From assembly GCF_004000985.1 (NCBI RefSeq), contig NZ_BIMH01000004.1, positions 124,001 through 188,000 of the forward strand: a stretch of 64,000 nt of DNA, given 5' to 3'. Made by a program: the position numbers and the translations under genes. Below the pieces are notes generated by a model that saw only the letters and a list, made by a program, of their open reading frames with translations, did no database searches and had not been told where the DNA came from. Positions 40,552 to 48,912 of this stretch are shown in pieces. This DNA comes from Paenibacillus validus NBRC 15382. GTDB lineage: Bacteria; Bacillota; Bacilli; Paenibacillales; NBRC-103111. Each line of letters opens with the position of its first letter. Position 1 is the first letter of the stretch.

Positions 40552-40689
40552 TCATGCGGATGCGTCCTGCTCGCTTCCGGCTTTGCGACACCGGCCGTCC
40601 CGAGAAGGCGGAACGATGGCAAGCATGAGCGCAAACGCCAGCAAGCTGGTTAACAACCGCCCTCTCTTTCGTCGAAGCACATCAGACAT
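40552..40689 (-). CDS. Possible small signal-anchor peptide, 45 aa
   Basis: ATG 40689 with GAGAGGAG nine bases upstream, stop TGA at 40552. The N-terminus is very basic ('LRRKRGRLLTS') followed by a hydrophobic helix 'LLAFALMLAIVPPS', then a short charged tail with one Cys. It looks like a signal peptide or a truncated membrane protein. It lies upstream of the second riboswitch and is not part of its transcript. Confidence 0.4.
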   Translation of the reverse strand: MSDVLRRKRGRLLTSLLAFALMLAIVPPSRDGRCRKAGSEQDASA

Positions 40690-40874
40690 GGAATAAATCT
40701 CCTCTCTACCTCTATGCGCCTATGCGCCGCTGCGGGATCTATTCCACATCTTACCTGTTTTCGGGGGTGAATAATGTTTAAGAATTCACACTTTTACGAA
40801 ATAGCACTTTTGACGCTAGGCCCGGAGTCATGTCATGCTGCCCTTGCGTCTTCAACTCGGTTACCGGACAGTAC

Positions 40875-41516
40875 CTAGCGCCGGAACACGGATACAAACC
40901 GTACGGAAGCGCTGAACATCCGATTGACCACGTAGAACCCGACGAGAAACCAGATCAGCCCGAGCCCGGCGACGGCATACGATCGCTGCGCCGGCGACGC
41001 CATCGGAAGCAGCACATCCATCACGATGTCGTTGTTAAACAGTTCGTAGCCGTAACCCTGCAGCGCCGCCCAGTAAACGAGCGGTGCGAACAAGAGAACA
41101 AAACCGGATACCGGGAATGCCACGGCCAACGTAAATTGAATGATGCTCAGAGGCAGCTTCAGCAGCCAATACAGCAGCGGCAAATACGATTCCACCGAGA
41201 GCAGCACTTGGCGCATGCCGGGCTTGGCAGCCGTATCCGCAGCTTCAACTGCAGCTTCGCCCCGGAGACCCGAGCCTCCCTGCAACGCCTGCGCGTCCAA
41301 AGACAGAAGCGCCCGGCTTCCGATAAGCGCCACGTAAAGAATTGGAATGCCGATCCCAAGCGGCGTCAGCGCGACGCCGACAAGACCGAAGGTAACGGCA
41401 AACACGAACCCGAGAATGCCGAGCGGTAATGTCGTGACCACGAAATATTGCATTTTCAACAAAAAAGACGGTTTCCATCCCATAGACGGGGCGGGAGCAG
41501 AGCCAGCATGTAACAT
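40875..41516 (-). CDS. Putative sensor domain membrane protein
   Basis: 213 residues with about five or six transmembrane helices and an AAGGAAGG site. The pattern ('LPLGILGFVFAVTFGLVGVA', 'LPLSIIQFTLAVAFPVSGFV', 'GLGLIWFLVGFYVVNRMF') matches the 'putative sensor' family found at the N-terminus of some histidine kinases, but here no kinase domain follows. A low-complexity Gly/Ala/Glu linker lies at about 80-97. Function unknown. Confidence 0.65.
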   Translation of the reverse strand: MLHAGSAPAPSMGWKPSFLLKMQYFVVTTLPLGILGFVFAVTFGLVGVALTPLGIGIPILYVALIGSRALLSLDAQALQGGSGLRGEAAVEAADTAAKPGMRQVLLSVESYLPLLYWLLKLPLSIIQFTLAVAFPVSGFVLLFAPLVYWAALQGYGYELFNNDIVMDVLLPMASPAQRSYAVAGLGLIWFLVGFYVVNRMFSASVRFVSVFRR

Positions 41517-41682
41517 GTGCGATCCTTCCTTCTTCCATATCAGTTACGTTTATTATAGGAGAATCGGGAGTCGCTTCCTACCAACCTATGTTCAGGTTAT
41601 GCCTGGACTTTGGTCGGGATTTCAGGGATTGCCGGCACCAAGCTTTCCTCCGATGATGAAGCTTTTCTTTCATGCTAAGGTG

Positions 41683-41712
41683 TTGACATACGGCTTGGAT
41701 TGCCTATATAAT
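41683..41712 (+). promoter_or_regulatory. Promoter of the DUF1450 gene
   Basis: -35 TTGACA at 41683-41688, 18-base spacer, -10 TATAAT at 41707-41712. A Fur-like box starts five bases downstream. Confidence 0.75.
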
Positions 41713-41716
41713 GATC

Positions 41717-41734
41717 GAGAATGATTATCATTAC
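41717..41734 (+). promoter_or_regulatory. Fur box
   Basis: GAGAATGATTATCATTAC matches the Fur consensus GATAATGATAATCATTATC with few differences and overlaps the start point. Confidence 0.7.
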
Positions 41735-41767
41735 CGCAAGTAAACGGATATCCGGGGAGGCGACCCG

Positions 41768-42016
41768 ATGAAGATCAAGTATTGCTGCAAGAACATTAAG
41801 AACGGCTCCAAATCGGTTTACAAAACAATGAAAGACGAGTTTCCCGAATTCGAGCACAAGAAGAAAGACTGCCTCGGCTGCTGCAAGCTGTGCTCCAAGC
41901 AGTGCGTAGCCAAGGTCGGCAAGTCAGGCATTATTTGCGCCGAATCCCCCGACCAGCTCTATTTGCAATTGAAGCAGCTTCTTCATGGTTCCGTCGAAGA
42001 ACCGTTGTCCGTGTAA
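41768..42016 (+). CDS. DUF1450 Cys-rich protein, Fur-regulated
   Basis: 82 residues with a GGAGGCG site. Eight Cys in CC (6-7), 'CLGCCKLCSKQC' and a later Cys suggest a metal or Fe-S site. DUF1450 proteins (YuzB relatives) are small, of unknown function. Here a near-consensus Fur box overlaps the promoter, so it should be induced under iron limitation. It may be an iron-sparing or Fe-S handling protein. Confidence 0.8.
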   Translation: MKIKYCCKNIKNGSKSVYKTMKDEFPEFEHKKKDCLGCCKLCSKQCVAKVGKSGIICAESPDQLYLQLKQLLHGSVEEPLSV

Positions 42017-42041
42017 TACATAATTGGCAATGCTGAATACA

Positions 42042-42067
42042 ACCTGACCGATGGTCAGGTCTTTTTA
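42042..42067 (+). terminator. Terminator after the DUF1450 gene
   Basis: ACCTGAC-CGATG-GTCAGGT stem followed by CTTTTT. Confidence 0.85.
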
Positions 42068-42068
42068 T

Positions 42069-42472
42069 GGAGGCGAGCTTGACTGCCTAAACTTTTCCAA
42101 TATTTGTAACACAATTGAAATCTGGTTAACATCTGTTCTTAATGAAAGCAGCCTATACTATTCCTTGACCCCCTTTTTCAATATATCTTGAAGACCCGCA
42201 GCCCGCTGCTGCGGGTCACTTTTTTGTCTATGTCATCCCGCCGGATACTCTACACGCCGGAGTCCTGATTCACTCCGTGAGCGACGAGCGCCGCCCTAAT
42301 ATAAGAACAATTTGTTCCGCGAACAATACTCAGGGTGTAGTGAGCAAATCTATACTTATTTGTTAATTTTATCGGTTAGCGAATAATTATTAATTTGCAA
42401 CTTACATAAAATTAGTTATAATAAAAACGTACACATCTCACATCACAATTATGGAAAGGACGTTTTCAGATT
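42069..42472. other. Intergenic region with an orphan terminator and azoreductase promoter
   Basis: 404 bases. A strong hairpin at 42193-42226 has no gene upstream of it. A GAACAATTTGTTC palindrome lies at about 42306-42318, and the azoreductase promoter TTGCAA-16-TATAAT lies at about 42395-42422. Nothing else is supported. Confidence 0.55.
42193..42226 (+). terminator. Orphan terminator
   Basis: GACCCGCAG-CCCG-CTGCTGCGGGTC followed by ACTTTTTT. It lies 125 bases after the DUF1450 terminator, with no coding gene between, so it could end a small RNA. Confidence 0.65.
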
Positions 42473-43108
42473 ATGGCAACTGTACTGTACATCACTGCAC
42501 ATCCTCATGACCATCAAGCTTCATTCAGCATGGCTGTGGGAAAAGAATTTATCGAGGCCTACCGTGAAGCAAATCCGACAGATGAAATTATTCACCTGGA
42601 TTTATACAAAACGGACATTCCACATATCGACGCTGACGTATTTAGCGGATGGGGAAAACTTCAATCGGGCTCTTCGTTCGACCAACTGTCCGATGCGGAG
42701 AAAGCCAAAGTCGCAAGACTAAATGAAATTGTCGGTCAATACGTGGCCGCTGATAAATATGTTTATGTTTCTCCAATGTGGAATTTTTCGTTCCCTCCTA
42801 TTTTGAAAGCCTACATTGATGCAATTTGTGTTTCAGGCAAAACGTTTAAATATACCGAGAACGGGCCGGTCGGCTTGCTTACGGACAAAAAAGCGATCCA
42901 TATTCAAGCTAGCGGCGGTGTCTACTCCGAAGGACCGGCTGCAAGTTTCGAAAGCGGCCACAGCTACCTGAGCAAAATTATGCAATTTCATGGTGTTCCA
43001 TCCTTTGAAGGAATCTTTGTTGAAGGCATGGCCGCTATGCCGGATCAAGCCCAATCGATTAAAGAGAAGGCTATCGCGCAAGCAAAAGAAGCTGCAAAAC
43101 GTTTCTAA
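42473..43108 (+). CDS. azoR: FMN-dependent NADH-azoreductase
   Basis: 211 residues, the usual length of AzoR-type flavodoxin-fold quinone reductases. The FMN loop is '[20 protein letters not shown]' at the N-terminus, with '[18 protein letters not shown]' (about 100-117) and '[13 protein letters not shown]' (about 143) forming the active site. It reduces azo dyes and quinones with NADH and guards against thiol-reactive electrophiles. In Bacillus the relatives azoR1/azoR2 are induced by quinones through MhqR or YodB; no such gene is seen next to it. A terminator follows. Confidence 0.9.
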   Translation: MATVLYITAHPHDHQASFSMAVGKEFIEAYREANPTDEIIHLDLYKTDIPHIDADVFSGWGKLQSGSSFDQLSDAEKAKVARLNEIVGQYVAADKYVYVSPMWNFSFPPILKAYIDAICVSGKTFKYTENGPVGLLTDKKAIHIQASGGVYSEGPAASFESGHSYLSKIMQFHGVPSFEGIFVEGMAAMPDQAQSIKEKAIAQAKEAAKRF

Positions 43109-43129
43109 TCCACAACATGCATGTGAAAA

Positions 43130-43170
43130 AAAGATACAGAGGCCCGCTGCTTAGCGGGCCTATCTTTTTA
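43130..43170 (+). terminator. Terminator after azoR
   Basis: AAAGATA(CAGA)GGCCCGC / GCGGGCC(TA)TCTTTTT stem with a T-run. Confidence 0.88.
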
Positions 43171-43302
43171 TTTATTTCAATGGATAATATTGCCTTATCA
43201 GCATTATTATAGTAATGTGAAATTAAACAATGCCAATGAATTACAGTCGCCGCTTCCGTAAATAATAGGTTTGATAGGAATACAAGCCAAGGAGATGAGC
43301 GC

Positions 43303-43476
43303 ATGTCGAAATCGGAGAATGATTTTCCCAATTATTACGACGGTTCCTTGAATGTTGAGTTTTCTCAAGAAATTACGGAAGGGCCAGATGTTCATCTTAA
43401 AGAAGCTCCGGCCCAGGACGAAGAATGGCGCCGGTACATCAGCGCGAACCCTTACGGGATGCACGGCCATCTTTAA
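43303..43476 (+). CDS. Small hypothetical protein, 57 aa
   Basis: ATG 43303 with AAGGAG ten bases upstream, stop TAA at 43474-43476. Acidic, probably soluble and mostly unstructured, with a C-terminal 'WRRYISANPYGMHGHL'. No family recognised, but the strong ribosome binding site and clean terminator downstream support a real gene. Confidence 0.6.
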   Translation: MSKSENDFPNYYDGSLNVEFSQEITEGPDVHLKEAPAQDEEWRRYISANPYGMHGHL

Positions 43477-43524
43477 TGCGTAACCGGCTTCCGTTATCGG
43501 CAGCTTCATCAAATTCAAGAGAAC

Positions 43525-43560
43525 AAGAACCCCACTACTTGCTGCTGTGGGGTTCTCTTT
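43525..43560. terminator. Bidirectional terminator
   Basis: AAGAACCCCAC/GTGGGGTTCTC stem between the 57-aa gene and the hydroxyacid dehydrogenase, which converge. Confidence 0.85.
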
Positions 43561-43566
43561 ATGAAA

Positions 43567-44532
43567 TCATGATGAGGTCAGCTGCCGGATTGGCGATCCG
43601 GACAAATAAGCTTGGATGTCTTCCACCGCGTCCCGATAATACGTATGGTAATTCGCTTGTGACACGTATCCGAGATGCGGTGTGGTCAGAACATGGGGCA
43701 AGGACCGGAATACGTCGTCCTTCGGCAAAGGCTCGATGTCGAATACGTCCAAGCCTGCACCGGCGATCCAGCCGTTAAGAAGAGCTTCCGCGAGGGCGGT
43801 TTGATCCACGATCGGAGCTCGGGAAGTATTGATCAGATAGGCGGATGGGCGCATCCGCCTGAGCTCTGAGGGTCCAAGCAAGCCTCTCGTCCGTTCGCTG
43901 AGCACAAGATGGATGGAGACAAAATCACTGCTTTCCAGCAGTTCTTCCTTGGAGGCTGCCAGCCGCACGCCGACCTCATCGGTCCGCTCTTGGGTTAAAT
44001 GCTGGCTCCAGGCCATCACATCCATGCCGAAGGCCAACCCGATGCGCGCCACCCGACTGCCGATCTTACCGAGTCCCAGCAGGCCGAGTCGTTTGCCGTA
44101 GAGGTCAGTCCCGATCGAGCTTTGCCAAGGGCCATTCGATCGGAGCGCGTTATGTTCGGGCACAATCTGTCGGGCCAGCCCCAATATTAAAGCCCAGGTA
44201 AGCTCAACGGCGGGCTCCGTTTTGCCCGCTGTGCCGCAAACGACCACACCGTGCGAAGCAGCGGCTGCAAGATCGATTGCCGCATTGCGCATGCCTGTCG
44301 TAACGAGCAGCTTCAACCGCGGCAGACGTGCGAGTAACGAAGCCCGAAAAGGCGTGCGTTCGCGCATGATCACAACGATATCATAATCGGCGAGCGCTGC
44401 CGCCGTTTCATCCTCCCCCTCAAAATGCCGATGAAAGGATTGAACCTCAATTCGATCTAGGAGCGAGGACCAGTCGGCCATCGTCCGTGCTACCTGCTGG
44501 TAGTCATCAAGTATCGCACAGCGAAGTTTCAT
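43567..44532 (-). CDS. D-2-hydroxyacid dehydrogenase family protein
   Basis: 321 residues from ATG 44532, with AAGGAGG about ten bases upstream; an ATG at 44565 is not supported. The Rossmann motif is 'LGLLGLGKIGSRVARIG' (about 145-161). The catalytic Arg is in 'INTSRAPIVDQ', the Glu in 'DVFDIEPLP' and the His in 'TTPHLGYVSQ', completing the triad. It resembles phosphoglycerate dehydrogenase-like enzymes; the substrate is not determined. It is alone between two small genes. Confidence 0.88.
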   Translation of the reverse strand: MKLRCAILDDYQQVARTMADWSSLLDRIEVQSFHRHFEGEDETAAALADYDIVVIMRERTPFRASLLARLPRLKLLVTTGMRNAAIDLAAAASHGVVVCGTAGKTEPAVELTWALILGLARQIVPEHNALRSNGPWQSSIGTDLYGKRLGLLGLGKIGSRVARIGLAFGMDVMAWSQHLTQERTDEVGVRLAASKEELLESSDFVSIHLVLSERTRGLLGPSELRRMRPSAYLINTSRAPIVDQTALAEALLNGWIAGAGLDVFDIEPLPKDDVFRSLPHVLTTPHLGYVSQANYHTYYRDAVEDIQAYLSGSPIRQLTSS

Positions 44533-44590
44533 TCGCGGGCAACCTCCTTCTGATTGGGTGTACATGCTCTAACCTGTATCTTCGATTTCA

Positions 44591-44845
44591 TCAAGGCCTT
44601 GTCGCTTGTTCCAAATCCGATAAAAGGGCAAAAGCTTCCTCATTCGACCGCCCGCACATTTCTACCGACGCCTTCAAGCTGCTGCAAACGGCCGGACGCT
44701 CCGGCTTCCCAAAGAGGTTGCAAGTATTCTCATCGGAAAGCTGCGAACAGCGGACTCCCGCCGGCTTCCCGTGCGGCATTCCGGGAATGGGAGAAGAAAT
44801 GGAAACGACAATACAGCAAGCTGCGCAGCCTACCCGGCAGTCCAA
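44591..44845 (-). CDS. YkgJ family cysteine cluster protein
   Basis: 84 residues from TTG 44845, with a GGGGGG tract eight bases upstream; the longer frame to 44932 lacks a signal. The Cys pattern of the family is visible: 'CRVGCAACC', then 'GVRCSQLSDENTCNLFG' and 'PAVCSSLKASVEMCG'. YkgJ proteins are small, bind zinc or an iron-sulfur cluster, and lack a known role. It lies between two dehydrogenase genes. Confidence 0.75.
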   Translation of the reverse strand: MDCRVGCAACCIVVSISSPIPGMPHGKPAGVRCSQLSDENTCNLFGKPERPAVCSSLKASVEMCGRSNEEAFALLSDLEQATRP

Positions 44846-45087
44846 TACGGAGTCCCCCCGTTCTTCAAGTAATGTAGGAAGCTTGGATCGATCATTTCTT
44901 CCATCCCTTGTATAATTCCACATCGACAACATTTATCCTTTTCTTACCCGGATTTTGCGCGAACGGGTGCTGGCCCGCTGTGCGGCGAATGCGCCTTTGG
45001 CTATCTTTTTTGTTTATGGAAATCCAAAAAAGGGTATTGTACAGTATGGGCACCAAATCACCATTTTCAAAAAGGAGTGTTAACGAG

Positions 45088-45615
45088 ATGAAGAAAGTCG
45101 CTTTCCTGTTAGCCAACGATTTTGAAGATTCCGAAATGCAGAAACCGTACGATGCGATCAAAGCGGACGGGCATGAAACCGTCATTATCGGGTTGAAAAA
45201 GGGCGAACAGCTGACAGGCAAGAACAAGACGATCACGTATACGGCTGATGCGTCCATCGATGAAGTGAAGGCTGACCAGTTCGACGCGGTCGTCATTCCT
45301 GGCGGGTCGTCGCCGGAAAACCTGCGTCTCAACAAGCAGATCCAGCAATTCGTCAAAGACATGGACAGTCAGGGCAAACCGATATCGGCCATTTGCCATG
45401 GGCCGCAAATTCTGATCAGCGCCGGTCTTGCTAAAGGCAAAACATTGACGTGCTACCCTCCATTGAAGGATGATCTGATCAATGCAGGCGCCAACTACGT
45501 CGATCAAGAGGTCGCCGTTGACGGCAACTACGTCACGTCGCGAACGCCTGCCGACGAACCAGCGTTCATCCGCGAAACGCTGAACAAATTGCGTACGCCC
45601 GTCAGTCAGCCTTAA
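45088..45615 (+). CDS. DJ-1/PfpI family protein
   Basis: 175 residues from ATG 45088, with AAGGAG ten bases upstream. Class I glutamine amidotransferase-like fold: 'FLLANDFEDSEMQKPYDAI', 'FDAVVIPGGSSPENLR', the nucleophile Cys in 'ISAICHGPQILISAG' (about 104) and the C-terminal 'VTSRTPADEPAFIRETL'. It matches PfpI/YhbO-type proteins, which act as glyoxalases or deglycases and protect against carbonyl stress. A terminator follows. Confidence 0.9.
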   Translation: MKKVAFLLANDFEDSEMQKPYDAIKADGHETVIIGLKKGEQLTGKNKTITYTADASIDEVKADQFDAVVIPGGSSPENLRLNKQIQQFVKDMDSQGKPISAICHGPQILISAGLAKGKTLTCYPPLKDDLINAGANYVDQEVAVDGNYVTSRTPADEPAFIRETLNKLRTPVSQP

Positions 45616-45656
45616 CGCTAACCGTGAAAAAGTAGAGGTCACCCCATTCACGCCCC

Positions 45657-45690
45657 AAAAATCCGGAAGAATTCTTTCGGATTTTTTTGC
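45657..45690 (+). terminator. Terminator after the DJ-1 gene
   Basis: AAAAATCCG/CGGATTTTTTT stem and T-run. Confidence 0.75.
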
Positions 45691-45813
45691 GTTTTTTTCG
45701 CTTCCCATCGCGCTCATGTTCGGAACTGCTCATGTACCCCCTTTAACCCTAAATGAATACTTTAATAGCAAGAGGCAGAATCATCCGGTCTGTTCTATAG
45801 AGGAGGACTCAGC

Positions 45814-46845
45814 ATGGAGGTATGGAAGGAACATTTCGAGCAACTGATTTTCCTGCAGGATCAGCCAAGCGGTTTGAAAGCCATTATCGCCATTCATAAT
45901 ACGAAGCTCGGGGCTGCGCTTGGCGGATGCCGGATGTGGCATTATGCCTCCGAAGAAGATGCCGTCCGGGATGCGCTCCGTTTAGCAAAAGGCATGACCT
46001 ATAAATCAGCGATTTCCGGTCTTCCATACGGCGGAGGTAAAGCGGTTATCCTTGGCCCTCCCGATCAACGGAAGCACGAGCTGTTATTTCGCGCCCTCGG
46101 CCGTTATATTGAAAGCTTGCAGGGACGCTATATAACGGGCATGGACTTGGGAACAAGCGTTGCGGATATGGACTGGATCCGATTAGAAACAACCTATGTG
46201 ACGGATACTACCGGTTCGCTTGGGGCTACCGGCGATTTAACAGCTGCTATGACGGCCTATGGCGTTTACCTGGGTATCCGGGCTTCGCTCAAACGCGTAT
46301 TCGGTACGGAGACGTTCATCCATAGAACGGTTGCTGTTCAGGGGTTAGGGAAGGTAGGCTATCAGCTTTGCCGGTATTTGAAACGTTCGGGCGCCAAACT
46401 AGTCGTATCGGATGTGAATCCTAGCCGAAGGAATCAGGCTGTCAAAGATTTCGGCGCACATGCGCTGCGCCCGGATGAAATCGTTGAAGCCGCCTGCGAT
46501 GTCTTCTCGCCTTGCGCTCTAGGCGGGATCATTAACGATCTCACCCTGCCCCGGCTTCGATGCCGGATTGTAGCCGGAGCCGCCAATAACCAATTGGCCG
46601 AGAAGCGGCACGGTCATCAGCTTCATAAGCTCGGCATCCTTTATGCGCCCGACTATATCATCAATGCCGGGGGCATTATTGTCACCTCTTGCGAATTGAA
46701 CGGCAGCGACGCCGCATTCGCAAATAAACAGGTAGAGAACATCTACCGTACGCTTACGAACGTGTTCGACTACGCGGGTCGGAAGCGAATCCCGACATCG
46801 GAAGCTGCAGACGAGCGGACCGAACAACTTCTGGCAGCTCCCTGA
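45814..46845 (+). CDS. Leucine/phenylalanine/valine dehydrogenase
   Basis: 343 residues with a GAGGAGG site. The Glu/Leu/Phe/Val dehydrogenase family: catalytic Lys in 'LPYGGGKAVI' (about residue 80), 'GMDLGTSVADMDWI', and the NAD domain 'VAVQGLGKVGYQLCRYLK'. The length (343 vs ~364 for LeuDH) and 'YGGGKAVI' suit the branched-chain/aromatic group. It oxidatively deaminates the amino acid to the 2-oxo acid with NAD. A hairpin separates it from the DeoR gene. Confidence 0.88.
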   Translation: MEVWKEHFEQLIFLQDQPSGLKAIIAIHNTKLGAALGGCRMWHYASEEDAVRDALRLAKGMTYKSAISGLPYGGGKAVILGPPDQRKHELLFRALGRYIESLQGRYITGMDLGTSVADMDWIRLETTYVTDTTGSLGATGDLTAAMTAYGVYLGIRASLKRVFGTETFIHRTVAVQGLGKVGYQLCRYLKRSGAKLVVSDVNPSRRNQAVKDFGAHALRPDEIVEAACDVFSPCALGGIINDLTLPRLRCRIVAGAANNQLAEKRHGHQLHKLGILYAPDYIINAGGIIVTSCELNGSDAAFANKQVENIYRTLTNVFDYAGRKRIPTSEAADERTEQLLAAP

Positions 46846-46894
46846 CGGACCCCTCTGTTGAATTATGGAATGGCCGAAAGCCTATAAACGTGAA

Positions 46895-46928
46895 ATAGTC
46901 GGGGAGGAGTTTATTCCTGCCCGACTGT
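46895..46928. terminator. Bidirectional terminator between leucine dehydrogenase and DeoR genes
   Basis: AGTCGGG-(GAGGAGTTTATTCCT)-CCCGACT stem between convergent genes. Confidence 0.7.
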
Positions 46929-46935
46929 TGTTTGG

Positions 46936-47724
46936 TTAAGCGGTAATCACGTGTACGCCTCTCGCGCGAAGCTTATCGATTTCTTCGGGCGGCACTTTAC
47001 GGTCCGTAATGACCGTATGAACCTGATCGACGTTAACAATCCGGTAAAAAGCTACCTTATTGAACTTGCTGTGGTCCGCGAGCACCACAACATGTTTCGC
47101 GTTCTCAATAATTTTCCGGACGACTCTTGCTTCCTCCATACTTGGAGTGGTCAAGCCTTGCTCGAGGCTAAACCCGTTAATTCCAATGAACGCATACTCG
47201 CAATACACGCCGTCCAGCGCTTTCTCGGCCGCCTCTCCAATTAAGGCGAACGTATTCGGACGAATGTTGCCTCCGGTTAAGAACAAATGATTTTCATTCG
47301 ATCCCATTAAATCTATAGCCACATTGATAGCATTGGTCACGATGGTAAGTCCGGTGCGATCCTTGATTTTTTTCGTCATATGACTGACGGTTGTCCCTGT
47401 CGACAGGGCAATCGTCATCCCGTTTTCGATTAACTTTGCGGCCTCTGAGGCGATAGCCTGCTTCTCATCCGTAAATTGATCCTCCTTCTCTATAAAAGAA
47501 GGCTCGATAAACAGATTCTCGTTTAATATCGCCCCGCCATGACTGCGCAGCAGCAATTTATCGCGTTCCAGCTTCTCCAAATCTTTACGAATGGTAACTT
47601 CCGAAACGTCCAATTCGGAGCTTAGGAAGGATACGTCCACGCTCTTATGAATTTTCAAATAATCCATAATGAATTGATGTCTCTCAATGCTTCTCATTCT
47701 TCGATTCGCATGATCCTCTTCCAT
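46936..47724 (-). CDS. DeoR family transcriptional regulator
   Basis: 262 residues. The N-terminal DeoR HTH is 'RHQFIMDYLKIHKSVDVSFL', 'ELDVSEVTIRKDLEKLERD'. The C-terminal sugar-phosphate sensing domain has 'IALSTGTTVSHM' and 'LTGGNIRPNTFALIG'. It lies at the downstream end of the sugar operon, and its own promoter region carries two TTTCGTTT repeats 20 bases apart, like those before the PfkB gene at 55.5 kb. It probably represses the operon, relieved by a sugar phosphate. Confidence 0.88.
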   Translation of the reverse strand: MEEDHANRRMRSIERHQFIMDYLKIHKSVDVSFLSSELDVSEVTIRKDLEKLERDKLLLRSHGGAILNENLFIEPSFIEKEDQFTDEKQAIASEAAKLIENGMTIALSTGTTVSHMTKKIKDRTGLTIVTNAINVAIDLMGSNENHLFLTGGNIRPNTFALIGEAAEKALDGVYCEYAFIGINGFSLEQGLTTPSMEEARVVRKIIENAKHVVVLADHSKFNKVAFYRIVNVDQVHTVITDRKVPPEEIDKLRARGVHVITA

Positions 47725-47742
47725 ATAAGTTCCCTCTCAGTG

Positions 47743-47770
47743 TTTCGTTTTGTTCTGAATTGTTTCGTTT
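47743..47770 (-). promoter_or_regulatory. TTTCGTTT repeats upstream of the DeoR gene
   Basis: Direct repeats TTTCGTTT at 47743-47750 and 47763-47770, spaced 20 bases (two helical turns). Probably the DeoR operator. Confidence 0.55.
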
Positions 47771-47863
47771 CGTTATTATAGTAGTAGTATAGATAATTTT
47801 GTCCGAGTTGGCAATTCAGAATTCCTGAGAAAGCGGCTTGTCTACAACCTTCATCCCCTTATT

Positions 47864-48907
47864 TTACGCGTTCAACAGCAAAATTTTACCTTTCACGGTA
47901 CTCGGATCGCGATATAATTCGAAAGCTTTGCCGATGTCCTCCAGCGGGTACTGTTTAAACACCATATCTTTAAAGTTCAACAATCCACGTTTCAGGAAAT
48001 GCAGCGTTAATTCCCATTCATCCCCAGGGAACGGAGAGCTGTAGGACATCCAGGAGCCCGTTAACGTAAATTCTTTGCGATTCAACAATTCAAACTGCTT
48101 ATGCGAGAAGGTCAAATCCCGCACGGGCGTCCCGATAAAGCAAACCTTCGCTTTATTGGCGGCGATCTCGAAGCTTAATCTCATCGTAACGTCGGACCCT
48201 GCCGTCTCCATGACAACGCCAAATCCATGATTGCCCGTGATCTGCTTCCATCCCTCTTCGAACCCTGCTTTGGCCGAATTAATCGTATAATCGGCGCCAA
48301 GCCTTTTGGCGGTAGCCAGTCTCTCGTCATCGATATCAAAAACGGTAATATCTTTGGCGCCCAACACTCTGGCCCATTGGAGCGTCAGCAATCCGATATT
48401 CCCCCCGCCCAGAATGGCGACATGCTCCCCGCCTTGATATTGAATTAACCTTAGCGCGTGCAGAGCTACGGCCGACGGTTCAACAAAGGCGGCTTCCTCG
48501 AAGCTTATGCTCTCGTCGAACGTAATCGCGTTTGCTTCCGGAATGACCACATATTCAGCCCAGCTCCCGTTAACCCGGGAACCTACGAAGGAATAATGCT
48601 TGCATTGGGCGAAGTTGCCGCTAAGGCAATCATGACATTCGTAACAAGGCTTGAGCGGAACTCCCACGACCCGGTCGCCCGCCTTCACGCGGGTCACTTC
48701 GCTTCCGATGCTCTCCACAACGCCGGAAAACTCATGACCGAGCACTATGGGATAGTGATGAGCGGCATCTCCCATTACGCGGGGCAAATCGGAACCGCAA
48801 ATTCCCGTCGCTTTAACCTTAATCAATATTTCATGCCGTTGTAACGAAGGCGTATCCATTTCCTCTATTCGTATATCGTTCTTCGCATAAAGCACGGCAG
48901 CTTTCAT
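47864..48907 (-). CDS. Zinc-dependent alcohol/polyol dehydrogenase (galactitol-1-phosphate dehydrogenase-like)
   Basis: 347 residues. Structural and catalytic zinc ligands of the medium-chain family: 'ATGICGSDLPRV', 'GHEFSGVVESIG', and the four-Cys zinc site 'KPCYECHDCLSGNFAQC'. The NAD loop is 'AILGGGNIGLLTLQWA'. It resembles galactitol-1-phosphate 5-dehydrogenase and related sorbitol dehydrogenases. The start is uncertain: ATG 48907 fits the family, ATG 48919 is in frame and overlaps the kinase stop. It follows the kinase fragments in the polyol operon. Confidence 0.85.
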   Translation of the reverse strand: MKAAVLYAKNDIRIEEMDTPSLQRHEILIKVKATGICGSDLPRVMGDAAHHYPIVLGHEFSGVVESIGSEVTRVKAGDRVVGVPLKPCYECHDCLSGNFAQCKHYSFVGSRVNGSWAEYVVIPEANAITFDESISFEEAAFVEPSAVALHALRLIQYQGGEHVAILGGGNIGLLTLQWARVLGAKDITVFDIDDERLATAKRLGADYTINSAKAGFEEGWKQITGNHGFGVVMETAGSDVTMRLSFEIAANKAKVCFIGTPVRDLTFSHKQFELLNRKEFTLTGSWMSYSSPFPGDEWELTLHFLKRGLLNFKDMVFKQYPLEDIGKAFELYRDPSTVKGKILLLNA

Positions 48908-48912
48908 GCTCC

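Noticed and set aside
40552-40689. Small basic ORF considered as a toxin of a type I system
   Set aside because: One hydrophobic helix exists but there is no antisense RNA or repeat evidence; kept only as a low-confidence peptide.
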